DNA of 12,745 nucleotides from Candidatus Nomurabacteria bacterium RIFCSPLOWO2_01_FULL_46_18 (GTDB taxonomy: Bacteria > Patescibacteriota > Minisyncoccia > Phycocordibacterales > UBA9973). Below are positions 5,812-12,745 of this stretch, in pieces. The position numbers were made by a program, and so were the translations under genes. The DNA lies in NCBI GenBank assembly GCA_001786015.1, contig MFVH01000023.1:1303-14047 (forward strand), given 5' to 3'. Position 1 is the first letter of the stretch. The number at the start of each line of letters is the position of its first letter. The notes beneath the pieces are model-generated. The model saw only the letters and a list, made by a program, of their open reading frames with translations, did not search any database and was not told where the DNA came from.

Positions 5812-5847
5812 TTCTTACTGAACTCACGGCCGTGAATTAGGTAAGAA
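5812..5847. repeat. Palindrome after the Cas2-like gene (copy 2)
   Basis: A dyad centred between 5829 and 5830, beginning within 2-4 nt of the stop codon. The central 12 bp TCACGGCCGTGA is perfect; the arms CTTACT (5814-5819) and GGTAAG (5840-5845) match copy 1 at the same spacing. Aligned over 32 bp, the two copies agree at 25 positions. It lies between convergent genes and has no T-run on either strand, so it is not a standard terminator. Confidence 0.7.
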
Positions 5848-5865
5848 AAATTAAAATTCAATTTA

Positions 5866-6915
5866 TTATTCCTCCTCCTTTTTTTTAGGCTTGTCTTTAT
5901 TTTCGTCCTTTTGGTGCCCGTGGGTCTCACCTGTAGGTTTATGACCGAGGGCGTCGACTTCGTAAGAAGTATTTTGCTGTTCGAAGAAGTTTACCAGCTC
6001 GAAGACATCGGTCGCGGTGGACATCCATTTAGCTGGATTGGTGACGCCGAAGTGCGACGTGAGTCCCAATTCTTCCAGGCGCCTGTCCGCTACATACTGA
6101 ACATATTGATTCACGTAATCGGCATTGAGCCCCAAAATTCCTTTTGGAAACATGTCTTTGTTGTAATTACCTTCAAGCTCTACTCCCTCAATTACGATAT
6201 TTCTTATTTCTTCCGCGAATTCTTTGGTCAAGAGCTCGGGATTTTCTTCAAGGATCGTATGAATGAGCTGAATTCCGAATTTCAGGTGAAGCGACTCGTC
6301 GCGGAGCACCCAATTGATCATTGAGCCCAAATTACGGAGCTGATTCCTCTGTCGGAAAGAGAGCGCGACCATGAATCCGGAATAAAACCAAATTCCTTCC
6401 ATCACGATGTTGGTGGCAACCAGGTTGCGCAGGAAATCTTTCTTGCCTTCAGGAGTTTCGATATTGAGTGTTTCTTCGGTCATCCGGATCAGGTACTTAT
6501 TTATGAAATTTTCTTTTTTTACAACTGATTCAACCTCTAAATGCTGTTCATAAACTCGATTTCGGTCGAGAGGGAAAGTTTCGAGTACGTATTCGAAGGC
6601 GACGCAATGATTAGCTTCCTCGAACATTTGTTTGGCCAGATACAGATGGCATTCGGGGGACTTTAAGTATGGATACACGCCCAAAGCAAGTGAACGGTTC
6701 ACAATTAGTTCCGCCGGGTTAAAAAAGGCCATTAGGAATTCAACCGCGTGCCTTTCGTCCTCGGTCATCAGGCGCCAGTCGGCCAGATCTTCGCCTAAAG
6801 GGATTTCATGCGGGAACCAACTGTTACGGACCGCTTGATTGTAAAGATCATAAGCCCATTTGTAATTCATGGGATGCAGATTCATGTCCGTTGGAGACGC
6901 TTTGCCTAAGATCAT
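5866..6915 (-). CDS. nrdB: Ribonucleoside-diphosphate reductase small subunit (class I, Phe radical site)
   Basis: A 349-residue R2 protein, which holds the dimetal cofactor that generates the radical for NrdA. All six metal ligands can be placed: E69 (FFNPAEL), E100 and H103 (EEANH), E173 (VMEGIWF), E207 and H210 (RDESLH). The first ligand is Glu rather than Asp. The residue four after H103, where the radical Tyr normally sits, is Phe107 (codon 6597-6595, TTC). Glu as first ligand with Phe at the radical site is the subclass Ic pattern known from Chlamydia trachomatis (Mn/Fe cofactor). The usual C-terminal NTSYEVDAL block is followed by an unusual Lys/Glu/His-rich tail. It starts 1 nt after nrdA and has no Shine-Dalgarno site, so it is co-transcribed and probably coupled. 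Confidence 0.96.
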   Translation of the reverse strand: MILGKASPTDMNLHPMNYKWAYDLYNQAVRNSWFPHEIPLGEDLADWRLMTEDERHAVEFLMAFFNPAELIVNRSLALGVYPYLKSPECHLYLAKQMFEEANHCVAFEYVLETFPLDRNRVYEQHLEVESVVKKENFINKYLIRMTEETLNIETPEGKKDFLRNLVATNIVMEGIWFYSGFMVALSFRQRNQLRNLGSMINWVLRDESLHLKFGIQLIHTILEENPELLTKEFAEEIRNIVIEGVELEGNYNKDMFPKGILGLNADYVNQYVQYVADRRLEELGLTSHFGVTNPAKWMSTATDVFELVNFFEQQNTSYEVDALGHKPTGETHGHQKDENKDKPKKKEEE

Positions 6916-6916
6916 A

Positions 6917-9493
6917 TTATTGGCAGCTTTCGCAGAGGAACTTTTCGTTGGGATCCTCGGGGATTTCTATATTATTTTTTGGATTATTTTTTGCCACCTC
7001 CACTCTTTCCGTCGGGACTTCTATAGGGGAGGGAATGGGAACTTCGATCTTTACTTCTTCTGGCACGGGAGTGGCGAGCTCTTCTTTCTTCTCAAATAGC
7101 ACAGCAAAGCCCTTTTTGCCGAGCGCTTCGCGCTTATTGACAACGGTGGTTGACTGTTCGGCCGTATGGCGCGGTTTCATATGGAGGTAATAGGTGGTTT
7201 TCAGGCCCTTATCCCAGGCGGTGGTGTAGATGTTCATAATTTCGTCAATGTCTCGGACGTCCAGGTACATATTCCGGGAAATTGCCATGTCCACCCATTT
7301 TTGCGCCCGAGCGGCGACTTCGACGTAAGCGTAAGGCGAAACCGAAAAAGATGTTTTATAGATTCTTTTTATATGCTCCGGAATTTCCGCAATCCCTTCG
7401 ATATCGCCGTGATTCTCCAGGATCGCTTCGCGAGTTTTTTCCCACAAATTATCTTTCTCCAGCGTTCGAACCAGGTTCGCGTTCACTTCCAGATACTTCC
7501 CGGAAATTTTGTTTCGCGAAAACATTTGAGTGAATCGCGGATCAATTCCCGGGGAAGTCCCGGCCACCAGGCCGATGTTGGCGTTCGGCGCGATCGCCAG
7601 GAGGGTAGCGTTGCGCATGCCCCTTTTAACCTTGCTTCGGAGCGTTTCCCAATCGAGAGCAGGTATCAATTTCGCGGATTCCTTTTTGACGGTAAGTTCC
7701 CGGTCGCGGTCATGTTCGAGCTTTTGGAGCGTATCCACGGGAACCCGGCCCTCGGACCAGCCGGAACCCTTGAAATTTTTATAAACTCCGCGCTCCTTCG
7801 CCAGTTCTGTCGATTCATCGATGGACATGTAAGAAATAAATTCAAAAACCTGGTCAGTCAGATCGTAAGCCTCGTTATCTTCATAAGAGTAACCGAGAAG
7901 CTCCAACGTGTCGGCAAAGCCCATCAGTCCCAATCCCACCGCGCGGTTTTCCGAATCCGCTTTTCTCGCTTCCGGTATCGGAAGCTCGTTGATATCGATC
8001 AGGTTGTCGAGCTGACGGATTGCCAGGCGCACCGATTCTTCTAGCCGATGCCAGTCGATTTGTCCTTCCCGGATATGCCGGGCGAGATTGATTGAAATCA
8101 AGTTGCAAACCGCTACGCTGTCTCGGTCGGTCGGGAGCGTTACTTCGGTGCAGAGATTCGAGCAGTGGATCGTTCCGGTATTCGAGTTGAGCGCTCGGAC
8201 GTTGATCGCGTCTTTCCAAGTGAGCCACGGGTGGGAAGTGGTCTCGAGTGAAATCAGAATGTTCTTATATTGCACTCGGGCCGGGATCACTTCAAACAGC
8301 TTTATTTTGCCGGCTTGAGCCATTTCCACGTATTCGTTGTATCTTTTGGAAAAAGCCTCGCCGTACAGATCATTCAGGTCCTTGACTTCGTTTGGGTCGA
8401 ATAGATACCAGTCCTCGCTCGCCAGCACTCTTTTCATGAATTCGTCGGAAATAAAGACGGCGGTGTTAGCGGTGCGGGTTCGCCGGTAATCGTCGCCGTT
8501 GTTTTGCTTCAAATCCAGGAAATCCTGGAAATTGAGGTGCCAGTTTTCTATGTAAAAGCAAAGCGCGCCTTTTTTCTTCCCGCCACGTTGGACGGCGCGC
8601 ACCGCCGAATCAACAATGTGCATGAAAGGTATCGGGCCGGAAGATTTTGAGTTCGATGATTTGAGAAGCGACCCTTCGGCGCGGAGTTTGGTGACGGAGA
8701 GTCCGATTCCGCCGGTTGCTTTGGAGAGGAGAAGAACGTCGGAGACGGTTTTACCGATGTGTTCCATGTCGTCATGCATTTCCATCAGGAAGCAATTCGA
8801 AAGCTTCGGATTCGGAGTGCCGGCGCCGATGTTCGAGCTTCCGGCGGAAAGATATTCAAGCCGGGACATTTTATCGTAGAATTTTTTCGCCCACTCGGTC
8901 TGATTTTTTTCATTCAGGGACATTCCCATCGCGATCCGCATCCAGAAGTATTGCGGAGTTTCCATCGGCCAGCCGTTTTCATGTTTTATCAAGTAGCGGT
9001 TCTGCATAGTGGAGAGCCCGGAATATTTATAGAGCTCGTCGTTTTCAATTTTTAAATTGTCCGCCAGTTCTTCCAGGTTGAAACTAGTGACCATCCGGCT
9101 GTCCAGGAGTCCCAGTTCAACCGCGTTTAAAATATATTGCCTGAACTGGTCCCGGTGGAGCTTGGAAAATTCTTCCGCGGTAATTTCGTGGCTTTCTTCA
9201 TGGTCGTAATCGCCCAAAACCTTCTTGTAAATGTCCTTCAAGAGGAGCCTGGTCGCGATTTTGTCAAAATCGAGTCCCAAATGGGTGTTCTGTAACGCCG
9301 CGTTGATGGTCGCGGCGTCAAGTTCTTCGGTGGTGATGCCATCATATAGAGTGAGCCGGGTCTCGGTGGCGATTTGAATGACTTTGCTGATCGGGTCGCG
9401 CAGTCCGTAGCAGGCGCGCTCAATCGATTTGTTGATTCTGTCGGCGTTGAAGGGAGCCTTCGAGCCGTCTCTTTTGGTGATGGTGAGCGTCAT
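6917..9493 (-). CDS. nrdA: Ribonucleoside-diphosphate reductase large subunit (class I)
   Basis: An 858-residue R1 that reduces ribonucleotides to deoxyribonucleotides. An ATP-cone occupies about residues 3-90 (TITKRDGSKAPFNADRI), implying allosteric activity control. Catalytic residues are in place: C234 (LSNCFL) and C463 (AVCNL) as the redox pair, C448 with N446 and E450 (NLCTE) as thiyl site, Y768-Y769 for radical transfer and C854/C857 (FLCESCQ) as the C-terminal shuttle. A Pro/Glu/Val-rich linker (about 806-850) precedes that tail. I start at ATG 9493, directly before the ATP-cone; the frame stays open to 9790 but that part has no family match, crosses the promoter and overlaps the divergent gene. 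TATAAT at 9514-9509 gives an mRNA leader of about 8 nt without a ribosome binding site. Confidence 0.97.
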   Translation of the reverse strand: MTLTITKRDGSKAPFNADRINKSIERACYGLRDPISKVIQIATETRLTLYDGITTEELDAATINAALQNTHLGLDFDKIATRLLLKDIYKKVLGDYDHEESHEITAEEFSKLHRDQFRQYILNAVELGLLDSRMVTSFNLEELADNLKIENDELYKYSGLSTMQNRYLIKHENGWPMETPQYFWMRIAMGMSLNEKNQTEWAKKFYDKMSRLEYLSAGSSNIGAGTPNPKLSNCFLMEMHDDMEHIGKTVSDVLLLSKATGGIGLSVTKLRAEGSLLKSSNSKSSGPIPFMHIVDSAVRAVQRGGKKKGALCFYIENWHLNFQDFLDLKQNNGDDYRRTRTANTAVFISDEFMKRVLASEDWYLFDPNEVKDLNDLYGEAFSKRYNEYVEMAQAGKIKLFEVIPARVQYKNILISLETTSHPWLTWKDAINVRALNSNTGTIHCSNLCTEVTLPTDRDSVAVCNLISINLARHIREGQIDWHRLEESVRLAIRQLDNLIDINELPIPEARKADSENRAVGLGLMGFADTLELLGYSYEDNEAYDLTDQVFEFISYMSIDESTELAKERGVYKNFKGSGWSEGRVPVDTLQKLEHDRDRELTVKKESAKLIPALDWETLRSKVKRGMRNATLLAIAPNANIGLVAGTSPGIDPRFTQMFSRNKISGKYLEVNANLVRTLEKDNLWEKTREAILENHGDIEGIAEIPEHIKRIYKTSFSVSPYAYVEVAARAQKWVDMAISRNMYLDVRDIDEIMNIYTTAWDKGLKTTYYLHMKPRHTAEQSTTVVNKREALGKKGFAVLFEKKEELATPVPEEVKIEVPIPSPIEVPTERVEVAKNNPKNNIEIPEDPNEKFLCESCQ

Positions 9494-9508
9494 AAGAATG
9501 TACTTTCT

Positions 9509-9536
9509 ATTATAGCCTTCGGAACCCTGAAACCAA
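9509..9536 (-). promoter_or_regulatory. nrdA promoter
   Basis: On the minus strand TATAAT (9514-9509) is an exact -10. TTGGTT (9536-9531), a partial -35, lies 16 nt upstream. The predicted transcription start is near 9501, about 8 nt before ATG 9493. Confidence 0.6.
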
Positions 9537-9537
9537 G

Positions 9538-9546
9538 TGTGGATAA
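9538..9546 (-). promoter_or_regulatory. Exact DnaA box upstream of nrdA
   Basis: The minus strand reads TTATCCACA, identical to the strong E. coli DnaA box. It lies directly upstream of the nrdA -35, in the 76-nt divergent interval. DnaA control of nrd operons is known in E. coli. The other TATAAT, for the divergent gene, lies 11 nt further on. Confidence 0.55.
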
Positions 9547-9557
9547 CAGAAATGATA

Positions 9558-9563
9558 TATAAT
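9558..9563 (+). promoter_or_regulatory. Consensus -10 element, leaderless
   Basis: An exact TATAAT ends 6 nt before ATG 9570, so the transcript should begin at the start codon. The -35 region (about 9535-9540) is poor and overlaps the DnaA box. Confidence 0.5.
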
Positions 9564-9569
9564 AAAGTA

Positions 9570-10058
9570 ATGTCAAATGCCTCAAAAAAGAATCCAGAGA
9601 AAATAATGGTCTTTGGGGTCTTCGACGGGCTCCATCCGGGGCATCTAAATTTTTTCCGGCAGGCCCGCCGCCTTACCCGGCGTCCCTGCCTGGTGGTTTC
9701 CGTCGCCCGGGATAGGAATGTTATCCGCCTGAAGGGGAGAAGGCCGAATTTTGGAGAAAGAAAGAGGATGGCTCTCCTAAAAGAATGCAAATTTGCGGAT
9801 AAAGTTGTTCTCTCCGGGAAAGATAATCACTTGTCGCATATTTTGAAAGTTAAACCGGAGATTATCGCGCTCGGTTATGATCAGAAAACCTATGTCAAAA
9901 ACTTAAAAAAAGATTTGAAAAATAAAGGTCTTTTGGTAAAAATCGTCCGCCTGAAACCCTATAAAGAAAAAATTTATAAGAGTAGTTTGCTCTACCGCAC
10001 ATCCTCAAGTCGGAGCGTTATCCAAAGTCCGGCTAGAAGAACCGCGCCCAAGACGTAG
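9570..10058 (+). CDS. Cytidylyltransferase-family nucleotidyltransferase, RibL/FAD-synthase-like
   Basis: A 162-residue protein of the HxGH nucleotidyltransferase superfamily. VFGVFDGLHPGH (14-25) carries the nucleotide-binding HPGH (H22, H25). LGYDQ (101-105) resembles the GxDQ signature of archaeal RibL-type FAD synthases. YKSSLLYR (136-143) corresponds to the late ISSTxIR-type motif. It would join a nucleotide to a phosphorylated substrate such as FMN or a polyol phosphate; which one is not decided. The in-frame GTG at 9537 is rejected because it lies upstream of the TATAAT and within the DnaA box. The last 20 residues, after the motif, are Ser/Arg-rich and lie opposite the 3' end of the MFS gene, so this tail was probably gained by loss of an earlier stop. 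Confidence 0.85.
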   Translation: MSNASKKNPEKIMVFGVFDGLHPGHLNFFRQARRLTRRPCLVVSVARDRNVIRLKGRRPNFGERKRMALLKECKFADKVVLSGKDNHLSHILKVKPEIIALGYDQKTYVKNLKKDLKNKGLLVKIVRLKPYKEKIYKSSLLYRTSSSRSVIQSPARRTAPKT

Positions 10059-11140
10059 AAAAGATACTGAAACGCCGGGAGAAAGAGGAGTAGCGGAGTA
10101 GCGACGAGTGGCGCCAAGATAAAAGAAAGCGGACCGGTGTTTCGGAAGAATGCTGTTTCCTCCGCGTCTTCCTCGGGGACGGATTTAAAGAAATAACTTT
10201 CGCTCATCACTTCAATGGTGGCGGCGCCGATGCGGGTGGCAAACAGAACCAATGCCCAGAATAAAAGTTTGGGAACGACAATGAGCGGGATTAGCAACGT
10301 AAAGATCGCGGAAATTAAAAATCCGGCGATCAGCATTTTCTTCTCGCCGATTTTGTCCGAAAGTTTCCCCAGCGGAAATTCCAAAATCACAAAGGGGAGT
10401 AGCATGATGGTAAAGATTATTCCGATCTGATCCCAGCCGAAGAGCAGATATTCATGAAGATAGATCGGCGTGTAAATGATCATCCAGGCGAAGAAAAATT
10501 TCAAAATCAAATTAATCAGATAAATTTTTGAAATATGCTTGTTCTCGGCAAAATATTCGATGTTTTTCAGTATCGGCACTTTTTTATACGCCGGATCCTT
10601 GAAATTTTTCAGGAAAAGTTTAAAAATTACGCAAACCAAAAGCACAAAGCCGGCGGAGAGAAGGTAAACCCCGCGCAGAGAGCTTTTATTGATAACCGAG
10701 CCGGAAATCAGCTGAGCGATAACCCAGGAAGAATTTACCAGCGTAAGATACAATCCGCGGAATCGGCCGATCGTTGCTTTTTCCGAAAAATCTTCGACAA
10801 AAATATCCAGCGAGGCAATGACGAAATTGATGGACAAAAAATAAAGGATAAAAGAGGCAATTATGAGAAAAGGCGCCCCGCTGAAACTTAGCGTCAGCAG
10901 CGAAACCGCCAAAAGCAGAGAGAAGAGCAGGCTGGTCTGGCGGTTGCCGAAGCGAGTGAGAATCTTGTCCATGAAAAGCATGGCAATGATCGAAAGTGCG
11001 GCCGCGACGATGTAGATGATACCCACATACGATTCGTCAACAAAAGTTCCGAGATAGCTCGAATTAATGTAAGAAGTAAGCGCAATCGGCATGGAAAAAA
11101 GGAAACCGGCCAAGTATATTATTTTTCGATTATGTCCCAT
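9992..11140 (-). CDS. MFS transporter
   Basis: A 382-residue membrane protein with about 12 hydrophobic segments in two halves. The loop after the second helix (MDKILTRFGNRQ) and the matching loop in the second half (GKLSDKIGEKKML) are the two copies of the major facilitator motif A, GxLxDxxGxKK. The substrate cannot be told from sequence. It begins 9 nt after the RNase J stop, with AGGGA just upstream of ATG as a possible weak ribosome binding site, so it is probably transcribed with RNase J. The 3' end overlaps the convergent nucleotidyltransferase gene by 67 bp. The shorter-than-usual length (many MFS proteins have 400 or more residues) fits a compact genome. Confidence 0.9.
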   Translation of the reverse strand: MGHNRKIIYLAGFLFSMPIALTSYINSSYLGTFVDESYVGIIYIVAAALSIIAMLFMDKILTRFGNRQTSLLFSLLLAVSLLTLSFSGAPFLIIASFILYFLSINFVIASLDIFVEDFSEKATIGRFRGLYLTLVNSSWVIAQLISGSVINKSSLRGVYLLSAGFVLLVCVIFKLFLKNFKDPAYKKVPILKNIEYFAENKHISKIYLINLILKFFFAWMIIYTPIYLHEYLLFGWDQIGIIFTIMLLPFVILEFPLGKLSDKIGEKKMLIAGFLISAIFTLLIPLIVVPKLLFWALVLFATRIGAATIEVMSESYFFKSVPEEDAEETAFFRNTGPLSFILAPLVATPLLLFLPAFQYLFYVLGAVLLAGLWITLRLEDVR

Positions 11141-11149
11141 GAAATTTCC

Positions 11150-12745
11150 CTATACGCTCAAGATGACCGGAATGACCAGCGGTCGCTTGGCAGTTTTTTG
11201 ATATAAAAATTTTGAAACGGTTTCACCCAAACTGTTCTTGATGAAATCGAAATCAATCGGATGCATTCGGGCAGTTCCTTCCTCAATTGTTTTTTTGATG
11301 ATGATTCGGACCTGGCGCAGAAGCTCCTGATTTTCTTTAAGGTAGACGAACCCGCGGGAAATCAAGTCGGGAGACTTTTTCAGCTTGCCGGTTCGCTGGT
11401 CAACCAGGGCTATAATTACGAACATTCCGTCCTGTGAGAGCATTTGGCGGTCGCGGATCACCACGTCCTGTACGTCGCCGATGGCAAAACCGTCGACCAT
11501 CATCGGCGCCGAGGGCGCTTTCTCCTGGAGCTTCACGATTTTCTGCCCGTTATTTTGGATTTCAACGATCGAGCCGTTGTCCGGTACGACGATGTGGTCC
11601 TCCGGCATCCCCAGGGACATGGAGAGCTCCTTGTGCAGTGTCAGCATATAATGATGCCCGTGGATCGGAATGAAAAATTTAGGATGAGTTTTGCGGTGCA
11701 ACCACTTGATGTCCTCAACGTTGCCGTGGCCGGTCGCGTGGATGTATTCTTCGGAGGTTCGGAAGCTCACAATGTGCACGCCCTGGCGAGCTAAGTTGTC
11801 CTTGAGCCCCTGCACCGCCATTTCATTTCCGGGAACGATCGAAGCCGAAAGGATAATCGTGTCGCCCTTGCGCAGAGTGAATTTTTTATGTGTTTTGGAG
11901 GCCGCCCGACTTAAGGCGGCGAATTCCTCGCCTTGCGCTCCGGTCATCAGGATGAGAATTTTATTAGGCGGATAGCTGTCGATTTCTTCAACCGAGATAA
12001 TCGTTCCCTTTTTTGGCTTAAAAATGCCGGCTTGTTCGGATACTTCCATGTTGGTTTTCATCGAACGTCCCTCTAGCACCACTTTCCGTCCGTAAGCTTC
12101 GGCGATTTCAACCACCTTAACCAAGCGGGTGATGTGCGAGGCGAAAGCGGCGAGAATTATCCGGCCTGTAATTTTTTTAATTAAATTCTCCAGCCCCTCG
12201 TGCACCCTCACTTCCGCCAGCGCCCAGCCCTCGTTGTCAACATTGGTGGAATCGGTCATGAGCAGGAGCACCTTCTCTTTGTCGAAGAAGGCGTATTCTT
12301 TTTCTTCTTCCTCCGAGACGATGCCGTCAACCTGGTCGAGCTTATAGTCGCCCGGAGTAACGATCGAGCCGTAGGGAGTCTCAATCACGATCCCGATCGA
12401 GTCCGGAACCGTGTGGGTCACGCCGAAAAATCGCACTCGGATTTTTCCGGCCTGGATGACGCTGTCATTTTCCACCACGTTTATCTTCAGGGGCGGCAGT
12501 TGGGGAAATTCCGTTTGCCGTTTTTGGATGAGGAGGGTGGTCAGGTATCTGGAATAAAGGGGCGGATTGCCGATCCGGGACATGACCAGAGGAACTCCGC
12601 CGATGTGGTCCAAATGCCCGTGAGTGATGATCATCGCGCGGATCTTGTCTTTACGCTCTTCGAGGTAAGTCGTATTGGGAATGATGTAGTCGATTCCAGG
12701 AGTATCCTCGGTTTTAAACTGCATTCCGGCGTCGATCACGATGAT
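11150..12745 (-). CDS. rnj: Ribonuclease J (N-terminus beyond window)
   Basis: The frame is open to the window edge; the visible 531 residues begin IIVIDAGMQF, which corresponds to about residue 33 of Bacillus RNase J1. About 35 residues should therefore be missing. The metallo-beta-lactamase metal motif HGHLDH is at 12622-12605, followed by THTVPDSIG, GDYKLD and DSTN. The beta-CASP region carries ATGHGNVEDIKWL and the late motif PIHGHHYML. A C-terminal domain completes the RNase J layout. RNase J is a 5'-3' exonuclease and endonuclease acting on mRNA and rRNA precursors in bacteria without RNase E. 5'-end-dependent decay would be relevant here if many transcripts are leaderless, but that link is inference. 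The downstream MFS gene follows after 9 nt. Confidence 0.95.
   Translation of the reverse strand: MIVIDAGMQFKTEDTPGIDYIIPNTTYLEERKDKIRAMIITHGHLDHIGGVPLVMSRIGNPPLYSRYLTTLLIQKRQTEFPQLPPLKINVVENDSVIQAGKIRVRFFGVTHTVPDSIGIVIETPYGSIVTPGDYKLDQVDGIVSEEEEKEYAFFDKEKVLLLMTDSTNVDNEGWALAEVRVHEGLENLIKKITGRIILAAFASHITRLVKVVEIAEAYGRKVVLEGRSMKTNMEVSEQAGIFKPKKGTIISVEEIDSYPPNKILILMTGAQGEEFAALSRAASKTHKKFTLRKGDTIILSASIVPGNEMAVQGLKDNLARQGVHIVSFRTSEEYIHATGHGNVEDIKWLHRKTHPKFFIPIHGHHYMLTLHKELSMSLGMPEDHIVVPDNGSIVEIQNNGQKIVKLQEKAPSAPMMVDGFAIGDVQDVVIRDRQMLSQDGMFVIIALVDQRTGKLKKSPDLISRGFVYLKENQELLRQVRIIIKKTIEEGTARMHPIDFDFIKNSLGETVSKFLYQKTAKRPLVIPVILSV

Noticed and set aside
5814..5845. Palindrome read as a bidirectional terminator between convergent genes
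   Set aside because: No T-run follows it on either strand, and the same motif also lies over a promoter.
5198..5845. CRISPR array associated with the Cas2-like gene
   Set aside because: Only two repeat copies about 600 nt apart with a gene between them; no spacer-repeat periodicity and no other cas gene.
7166..8044. 292-residue plus-strand frame
   Set aside because: Antisense to conserved nrdA coding sequence, with no recognisable motif or start signal.
9537..9569. Earlier GTG start for the nucleotidyltransferase
   Set aside because: It lies upstream of the TATAAT placed 6 nt before ATG 9570 and within the DnaA box.
9494..9569. NrdR box in the nrdA promoter
   Set aside because: I found no match to the ACACwATATwTGTGT-like pattern in this interval.
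9494..9790. Upstream extension of the nrdA frame by 99 codons
   Set aside because: It crosses the nrdA promoter and DnaA box, overlaps the divergent gene's start, and has no resemblance to R1; the ATP-cone begins right at ATG 9493.

Overview
The window reads as a bacterial chromosome segment. A Candidate Phyla Radiation (Patescibacteria, perhaps Parcubacteria-like) member is the best guess. This rests on compact genes with 1-nt gaps or short overlaps, scarcity of Shine-Dalgarno sites, several apparently leaderless genes, the standard code with TGA as a stop (5808-5810), a tRNA without encoded CCA, and small proteins I cannot place. Lineage is inference; there is no rRNA or marker set to fix it.

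Layout. 1-491 (-): 3'-incomplete four-helix membrane protein with its own TTGACA promoter and GGAGG site. 562-584: perfect inverted repeat. 628-698 (+): tRNA-Gln(CTG). 746-4666 (+): an envelope and thiol-redox cluster, in order a membrane-anchored protein of unknown activity, a DgkA/undecaprenol-kinase-type lipid kinase, a VKOR-type thioredoxin-like protein, a DsbB-like oxidoreductase, a transglutaminase-like protein, MsrA and a DoxX-family protein. 4701-5184 (+): a self-contained cassette of near-consensus promoter, Shine-Dalgarno site, 101-residue protein of unknown function, 13-bp hairpin and intrinsic terminator. 5197-5847: a PaaX/Cas2-like gene (5238-5810) tightly bracketed by two related 32-bp palindromes. 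5866-9493 (-): nrdA-nrdB, a class I ribonucleotide reductase. 9570-10058 (+): a RibL/FAD-synthase-like nucleotidyltransferase, divergent from nrdA. 9992-11140 (-): MFS transporter. 11150-12745 (-): RNase J, lacking its N-terminus at the window edge.

How they fit. The thioredoxin-like protein and DsbB resemble an oxidant/re-oxidant pair for disulfide formation outside the membrane, with MsrA and DoxX as neighbouring redox functions. NrdA and NrdB form one enzyme; NrdB has Phe where the radical Tyr normally sits, as in subclass Ic. The nrdA promoter region contains an exact DnaA box, suggesting replication-linked control.

Most notable for follow-up: the palindrome pair around the Cas2-like gene, the recurring -10/start-codon spacing that implies leaderless transcripts, the Phe radical site of NrdB, and the exact DnaA box.
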